Shown: in pieces, positions 56,953-64,000 of the stretch
Numbering within the stretch: the stretch's first letter is position 1
Layout: each line of letters starts with the position of its first letter
NCBI GenBank assembly: GCA_035235625.1
Contig: CP141143.1
Location: 43,261,178-43,325,177, forward strand
Origin: Saururus chinensis
Lineage: Eukaryota; Streptophyta; Magnoliopsida; Piperales; Saururaceae
Length of the DNA: 64,000 bases
Direction of reading: 5' to 3'
The notes under the pieces: model-generated
Databases searched by the model: none
The model's input: only the letters and a program-made list of their open reading frames with translations
Told to the model about the DNA's origin: nothing
Position numbers and translations under genes: made by a program

Positions 56953-59900
56953 GTAAGAATAAATAAAACACACTAAACAACAAACTAATCAGGCAACTTT
57001 AAGCCAAGTTATTTCCTTTTGAACAAATCATTATATCATTTAAAGTTAATAGAGATCTTTCATATATCTATTATATTCTCAATGATGAATTAAATAGACA
57101 AAGTGGTACCACAATTTGATTGTTCTTCCTTAACTTATATTATTTCATTCGCTTAACTAATTTTAGAACAAAGCACCAAAGCTCGTCACGAATGTGTATT
57201 TAATTATTGAAAATAAATTCACTCTCATTTGCTAAGTTTGTAAGAATGTTTCAAATGTACTAAACAACGAACCAATCAGACCACTTTTGGTCATGTTATA
57301 TGTTTTTAATCGATTAAAACCAAAGTCCATTAAGAATCTGAACAATTTATTATATCATTTAATGTTTAAAGAGACCTCTTATTTATTTATTACATTCGTA
57401 ATAATGAATCAAATGGACAAAGTGAATCCACAATATAACCATTCTTTCATTACTTATGTGATTGCATTCGCTTAACTGGATTTATGAAAAAATACGAAAG
57501 CTCATCACGAATGTGTATTTATATGTTTTAAACAAATACGTACTTATTTGCTAAGTTCACAAGATTGTATGAAACACATTAAACGATGATCCAATCAAAC
57601 AAATATTGGTCAAGTTTTATCCTTTTAATAGATTAAAACCAAAGTTTGTTATGAATGGGTATAAATCATTATATCGTTTAAAGTTTAATAAGTCCTCCTA
57701 TTTATTTATTACATTCATAATGAAAAATTAAATGGATAGAGTGATACCACAATTTGACCATTATTCCTTAACTTATATGATTTTATTTGTTTAACTAGAT
57801 TACAAGAAAGCACCAAAGCTCATCATGAATTTGTATTTAATTATTTTAAATAAATAGTTACTTATTCGGTAAGATTGTAAGAATGCATCAAATACATAAA
57901 GCAACAAACCAATCAGACCACTTTTGGTCAAGTTATATACTTTTAATTGAAGTTTGTTAAGAATTTACACAAATCATTATATCATTTAAAATTTAAAGAG
58001 AGGTTCTATTTATTTGTAATGTTCATAATAATGAATCAAATGGATAAAGTGATACTACATTTTGACCGTTCTTCTATAACTTATATTTTTTTTGTTCGTT
58101 TAACTAGTTTAGAACGAATCACCAAAACTTGTAACGAATATGTATTTGATTATTTTAAATAAATACACACTCATTTGCTAAGTTCGTAAGAATGTATTAA
58201 ATTTACTAAACGACAAACCAATCATACCACTTTTTGTCAAGTTATATCTTTTTATTCGAATAAAAATGAAGTTCATTAAGAATTTGGACAAATCGTTATA
58301 TCGTTTAAAGTTTAAAGATACCTCTTATTCCTTTGTTATGTTCATAATAACAAATCAGATGGACAAAATGATACCACAATTTTATCATTCTTACTTAACT
58401 TATATAATTTCATATGCTTAACTTGAATTAGAAAAAAATACTAAAGCTAGTCACAAATGTGTATTTAATTATTTTAAATAAATATATACTCATTTGTTAA
58501 GTTCGTAAGAATGAATCAAGTGCATTAAATGATGAATTAATCGACCTCAAATTCATTTGTTACGTTTTTAATGATGAATTAAATGTAGAAAGCAATAGCA
58601 CAATTTGGTCAAGTTCTTTAACTTATATGATTTCATTCATTTAACTAAATTTAGATGAAAGAACCAAAGCTCCTCATGATTGTTTACTTAATTGTTTTAT
58701 ATACTTACCTACTCATTTGCTAAGTTTGTAAGAATAAATAAAAAACACTAAACAAAGAACCAATCGAGCCACTTTTAGTCAAGTGATATCCTTTTAATCA
58801 ATTATTATAAATAAATATGTACTCATTTGCTAAGTTGTAAGAATGAATTAAAGGCACTAAATGACAAACTAATCAGATGACTTTTGTCAAGTTTTATCTT
58901 TTTAATCGATTAAAACCAAACTTCATTGAGAATTTAAACAAATCATTCTACTGCTTAAAGTTTAAAGAGACCTTTTATCAATTTGTTACGTTCATAATAA
59001 CAAATCAAATTGACAAAGTGATACCACAATTTAACCATTCTTCCTTAACTTGTATGATTTCATTGCTTAGCTAGATTTAGAAAAAAATACTAAAGCTCGT
59101 CATTAATGGGTATTTAATTGATTTATACAAATACGTACTTATTTGCTAAGTTCGTAAGAATGCAAGAAACGTACTAAATGCCGAACTAATCGGACAACTT
59201 TTGGTCAAGTTTTATTCTTTCAATAAATCGTTAAGAATGTATACAAATTAGTATATCATTTAAAGTTTAAAGAGTCATTTTATTTATTTATTACATTCGT
59301 AATAATGAAATAAATAGACAAAGTGATACCACAATTTAACCATTCTTCCTGAACTTATATGATTTCATTTATTTAATTAGATTAGAACAAAGCACCAAAG
59401 CTCATCTTGAATGTGTATTTAATTATTTCAAATAAATACGTACTTATTTTTTGAGTTCGAAAGTGCATCAAATGCTCTAACTGACAAACCAATTGAACCA
59501 CTTTTTGTCATGTTATATTCTTTTAATCGAAGTATGTTAGGAATTTATACAAATCATTATATCATTAAAAGTTTAAAGAGGCCTCTTATTAATTTGTTAA
59601 GTTCATAAGAAAGAATCAGATAGACAAAGTGATACCACAATATGATTGTTCTTCATTAACTTATACAATTTCATTCACTTAACTAAATTTAGAATAAAGT
59701 ACCAAAGCTCGTCACAAATTTATATTTGATTGTTTGAAATAAATATGTTCTTATTTACTAAGTTCATAAGAATGAATCATGCATACTAAATGACAAACCG
59801 ATTGGACCACTTTTAGTCAAGTTATATCGTTTTAATCGATTAAAAGCGAAGTTCGTAAAGAATGTGCACAAACCATTAAATTGTTTAAAGTTTAAAGAGA

Positions 59901-60313
59901 CCTCTCATTCATTTGTTACGTTAGTAATAATAAATTAAATGTACAAAGTGATCCCACAATTTGATTGTTCTTCCTTAAATAATTAAATTTACTTAACTAG
60001 ATTTAGAACAAAACACCAAAGCACGTCAAGAATGTGTATTTAATTATTTTAAATAAGTATGTACTCATTTGCTAAGCTATTAAGAATGTATCAAATTTAC
60101 AAAATGTTGAACCAATCGAAAACCACTTTTGGTCAAATTATAACTTTTTATTAAAACCAAAGTTCGTTAAGAATGTGCACAAATCGTTATATCGTATAAA
60201 GCTTAAAGAGACCTCCAAAGCATTTGTTACATTCATAATGACCAATCAAATAGACAAAATAAAAGCACAATTTGGCTATTCTTCATTCCTTAACTTTTAT
60301 TATTTTATTCGTT
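56953..60313 (+). repeat. Satellite block G, forward, about 10-11 monomers
   Basis: Same landmarks as blocks B-D. Shortened monomers near 58530 and 58800. It ends TTATTCGTTAAAC at an inversion junction. Confidence 0.9.
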
Positions 60314-60671
60314 AAACGGTTAAATTGTGGTATCATTTTGTTTATTTGATTTGTTATTACGAACATAACAAATGGATGGGAAGTCACTTTAAACTTGAAA
60401 TAATAAAATGATTTGTACTCATTGTTAAAAAATTTTGATTTTAATCGATTAAAAGGATATTACTTGACCAAAATTGGTCTGATTTGTTCGTCATTTACTG
60501 CATTTTATGCATTTTTATGATCTTAGTAAATTAATGCAAATTAATTGAAGATAATTAAATACACATTCGAGATGAGCTTTGGTGCTTTGTTCTAAATTTA
60601 GTTAAGGGAATAAAATATTATAAGTTAAGGAAGAATGGTCATATATTGGTACTAATTTTTCCATTTAATTT
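60314..60671 (-). repeat. Satellite block H: one reversed monomer
   Basis: ACGGTTAAATTGTGGTATC through TTTTCCATTTAATTTTTT runs in reverse orientation between forward neighbours. Length is about one monomer. The palindrome TTTTAATCGATTAAAA is intact at about 60431. Confidence 0.85.
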
Positions 60672-61189
60672 TTTGATTAATTTAAATAAATATGTATTCA
60701 TTTGCTATGTTCATAAGAATAAATCAAACACACTAAAAGACAAACTAATCAAACTACTTTTGGTCAAGTTATATCCTTATAATTGATTAAAACAGAAGCT
60801 CATTAAGAATTTGCACAAATCGTTATAACATTTTATTTTTAAAGAGACATCTCATTCATTTGTTATATTTATAATAATAAATTAAATAGAAAAAGTGATA
60901 CCATAATTTTACCGTTCTTCCTTTACTTATATTATTTCATCCACTTTACTAGATTTAGAACAAAGTGTTAAAGCTAGTCACTAAAGAATATTTAATTGTT
61001 TCAAACAAATACGTACAAATATACAAAGTTAATAAGAATGAAAAAAAATGCACTAAACAATGAACCAGTCAGACCAATTTAGGTAATGTTATATCCTTTT
61101 AATTGATTAAAACTAAAGTTCGTTAAGAATGTGCACAAATCGTTATATCTTTTAACGTTAAAAGAGATCTCCCATTCATTTATTACATT
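60672..61189 (+). repeat. Satellite block I, forward, about 1.6 monomers
   Basis: Resumes forward at GATTAATTTAAATAAATATG and ends CATTCATTTATTACATT at the LTR border. Confidence 0.88.
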
Positions 61190-62112
61190 TGTCATGACCC
61201 GGATTTTTAAAACCCTTTCTAAAATCGCATGAACGGTAGTCACGAGAAATTATTTTTCTTTTAAATACAAAACAAACCATTCGATTAAATATCCAGGTCA
61301 TGATAACTAGGGTTCACAAATACGAATATCAAATATATTGATATTACTACATGTATGAAAATGCATAAAGAACAGCTCATCCATCTAAGTACAAGTTCGT
61401 CATCCGTTTGAAAATAAATAACAAGTTGACTCTCACGCCAAAGAAACACTTACGTACCGGTGTTACAGAAACGCATAAACTTTTTCTTGTGCTTCCCTGC
61501 CTTGGTCTCACTTGTCGTTGTCTTGAGAATCAGCAACTAACCAAACCAAACAACCACAACAACAACAATGGAATCTCTCCACCTTCAAGAGAAGAGCTTC
61601 CACAAGGACAAAAGATTTTATTAATATTTTTCGGATCAGGCCAACATCACCCGATGTTAGTTGCCTACATACTCATCAGACAACATCTCTAATGTTTCCA
61701 ACAAGATCGGATCTAGACGTAGTTCTGCCTAAAACTACACTATACTAAGAATCATAGCATTACACATGCAATGCTTAAGTATTTTAAAGCAACCTACAAT
61801 TTATGCAAGTCCTTTAATCATTCCACTTGTCTAATTAACAAGCAATATTAAATACTATTATTAATTATCTCACAATCCTTGTTCAATAATTAATGCTAAC
61901 ATCCTACAAATAGTACTACATAAGGGTAATATACAGAGCACTGAATATAACATAGCTCAGAAACATGGCTAATCTTTAACCAATGAAGACTATAATCTTT
62001 AACCAATGAAGACTATCAAAATGTACAAAATAATGGACACCGTTAAGGAAACAACGCACTAATTGTTACCTGAAAATATCGACTCCCGCTCAAAGGAGTA
62101 ATTGTATGCTAA

Positions 62113-62522
62113 CAGAAATCCTAGCATCTCTAGAGATCCACTTGGATCAGCCATGGGCCTAGAGATGTAGGTACCAGTTCTGCTCATGGACACACTGGCT
62201 GGAGGTAGATGAGCCTTCCATGATGCTCAAAAACCTAGTTTGCGCATTTGCAGGGATCCATCTTCCCAAAGGAGCGGAGACCACAAGGGTCTGAAAGATT
62301 ACCGTTATGGCTATTATCAGAAATCCTATCACCTCTAGAGATCCACTTGGATCAGCCATGAGCCTAGAGATGTTGGTACCAGCTCTACTCATGGACACAC
62401 TGGCCGGAGGTAGATGAGCTTTCCATGATGCTCAAAAACCTAGTTTGCGCATTTGTAGGGATCCATCGTCCCAAAGAAGCGGAGACCACAAGGGTCTAAA
62501 AGATTACCGTCATGGCTATTGT
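62113..62522. repeat. 205-bp tandem duplication
   Basis: CAGAAATCCTAGCATCTCTA at 62113 is repeated as CAGAAATCCTATCACCTCTA at 62318. Both are followed by GATCCACTTGGATCAGCCAT, the GACACACTGGC word and GCGGAGACCACAAGGGTCT. Few differences, so it is younger than the LTR itself. Confidence 0.88.
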
Positions 62523-63044
62523 TGTGAACTAACACAATGTTGAATGGACGTATGACTTAATGCATCCAAAGATTTAATACTAATCACACTTTATCATGTA
62601 TGCAAGTGACTCTTATGATTTGTAAGATGATAGGTACACTTAGGGCTTAAGCATGTGCACTAATCAACATGACAAGGACTCAGACTCATGCTGAGATGAA
62701 CTAACCAATCCAACATTCTAATGAAAAGGATTTGGGGCTGAGATGAACATCTCAAGTTAGCCACCTAACATGACAAGTTTAGGCTGAAATAAGCATCGAT
62801 AATCAACCTAAGGTATATCATAATCAAGGCTGAAATTCAGAGACTTAATAAGCATGAACAAATCATGAACTGAAGCTCTAACATTAAAGATTCATTCAGC
62901 AATATTATAATCTAAAACAAAGCTGAGAATCAAGTATTAGATATACAACAATACAACCTAAACTAGGGCTGAGATTTAGGTATTTTCTCAGCATGATTAT
63001 AGCATAAATCAATGATGAGAATTTGGTTTTCATTTGGCCAAAAT

Positions 63045-63660
63045 AGAGCCTGAAACAAGGCTGCAAAATAGGGATCCAAATAAGCAAAAGTGTAACCTTA
63101 ATCTACGCTGCAAATCAGGGATCTAGATAAGAAAAAGTGGAGCCTAAAGCTAGGCTTCAAATCAGGGATTTACTTAACCAAAGTGGAGCCTAAACCAAGG
63201 CTTCAAATCAGGGATTTGATTGACCAAAAGTATGTCCTAAAGTAAGGCCACAAATCAGGGATTAAATTGTCCAAAGTATGGCCTATAATAAGGCCACGAA
63301 TAAGGGATTAAGTTATCCAAAGTATGGCCTATAATAAGGCCACAAATCAGGGATTAAGTTGGCCAAAGTATGGCCTAAAGTAAGGCCACAAACTAGGGAA
63401 TAAATTGGCCAAGGTTTGGCCTAAAGTAAGGCCACAAAGTAGAGAATCAATTGGCTAAGGTTTGGCCTAAAGTAAGGCTACAAACCAGGGAATAAATTGG
63501 CCAAGGTTTGGCCTAAAGTAAGGCCACAAACCAGAAATTAAATTAGACAAAGTATGGCCTAAAGTAAGGCCTGGACAAGGACACAAACCAAGGATAAAAT
63601 AAACCAAAAGCATAGCCTAAACTAAGGCCACGAACCAGGGATAAAATTCAGCAGAGTTTA
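63045..63660. repeat. About 48-bp minisatellite, 12-13 copies
   Basis: Units of 47-49 bp carry GGCCTAAAGTAAGGCC, an interrupted palindrome, plus ACAAA(C/T)CAGGGA and TTGGCCAAAGT. Units at the left end (63045-63200) are diverged, with GGAGCCTAAA in place of TGGCCTAAA. One unit near 63560 has a GGCCTGGACAAGG insertion. Confidence 0.85.
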
Positions 63661-64000
63661 TGCCCAAATTATGGATGATAGATGACAAAAATCAGCAACA
63701 TGTTTGCATAAACTAAGGCTAATCTATTTGAAAAAAAATTAGGATCATGCATGCATAATTCAACCATATAAATAAGAGATAAAATCACACTAATTTAAAA
63801 CAAGTAAAGGATGATTCATGACATCAAAACCCCCCTAGAACCTGGCTGAACTATGGCTGAATTATATCTAGCAAAACATCATTCTTAAGGGTGTGAAAAG
63901 AAACACCTACTTGTACCAACATGTCCCCAAAGTTCCTAACTCTTGCTACTATGCTTCTAGGCCTTGATTTCAATCCAAAGGTGGCTGATTCACACCTTCA

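Larger units (their letters stand above)
61190..64000 (-). mobile_element. Minus-strand LTR-type sequence running off the window
   Basis: Begins TGTCATGACCCGG, i.e. an LTR ending CCGGGTCATGACA on the minus strand, directly at the satellite edge. The rest is non-coding with internal repeats, organised like the 55114-56952 LTR: repeats of just under 50 bp lie far from the terminus. The other end lies outside the window, so neither the TSD nor solo versus full-length status can be settled. A 94-codon plus-strand ORF at 61408-61692 has no recognisable domain. Confidence 0.6.

Noticed and set aside
61408..61692. 94-codon ORF in the right-hand LTR
   Set aside because: No domain, Asn-rich low-complexity centre, and antisense to the LTR.
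1..64000. Bacterial or viral operon, tRNA or rRNA genes
   Set aside because: No operon-like ORF spacing, ribosome-binding sites, tRNA cloverleaf or rRNA sequence were seen. All coding traces belong to plant retroelements or plant gene fragments.

Overview
The window is plant nuclear heterochromatin with no intact protein-coding gene. The host is a flowering plant with a repeat-rich genome: there are chromovirus-type gypsy elements, an Athila/Tat-type tRNA-Asp primer-binding site, a TTA-targeting PIF/Harbinger-like element, and broken pieces of plant genes (RPL19, TPLATE, SECRET AGENT, a LPA1/2-phosphoglycerate-kinase-like gene). The GC-rich codons of the TPLATE piece lean towards a monocot, but only weakly.

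The backbone is an AT-rich tandem satellite. Its monomer is about 310-330 bp, and roughly 80 diverged copies fill about 26 kb (1-20, 1940-2369, 7196-11274, 12709-12726, 16325-20352, 22498-35819, 44609-44892, 56953-61189). Most monomers carry the 16-bp palindrome TTTTAATCGATTAAAA or a one-step decay of it, and one reading frame stays open across many monomers. The array is forward up to about 24862, reversed from there to 44892, forward again from 56953, and holds a single flipped monomer at about 60314-60671.

Everything else is insertions into that array, many with target-site duplications (TSDs) that can be read directly. (1) 21-1939: a non-autonomous PIF/Harbinger-like element with a (CCA)n core, itself hit by a solo LTR (419-1591, TSD CTACC). 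(2) 2370-5468: a decayed Tekay/Del-type gypsy remnant with part of its 3' LTR, followed by a block to 7195 holding an intron-containing LPA1/2-PGK-like pseudogene fragment. (3) 11275-12708 and 12727-16324: two solo LTRs of different families, 18 bp apart (TSDs CCTCT and ACTTA/ACTCA). (4) 20353-22497: a 5'-truncated LTR element carrying pieces of at least three host genes. (5) 35825-44608: a complete but dead Reina-like gypsy element (TSD GAATG), with a 3.5-kb solo LTR (37357-40853, TSD AGAGT) nested next to the Gag zinc knuckle. (6) 44893-about 48318: the 5' half of a gag-bearing Athila-like element. (7) 48441-56952: a second Tekay-type remnant and its 3' LTR, interrupted by a complete gag-only element at 49064-53552 (TSD ATGCT/ATGTT). 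(8) 61190-64000: the edge of a minus-strand LTR with internal minisatellites.

Two observations stand out. First, a shared module, two TCGAACGG-like sites 21 bp apart and repeated at 66 bp, occurs in two otherwise different LTR families (four insertions). Second, the satellite combines a conserved palindrome with a conserved open frame. No gene network operates here: the window is a layered record of insertion, LTR-LTR recombination, inversion and CpG decay. All divergences and copy numbers are by eye.
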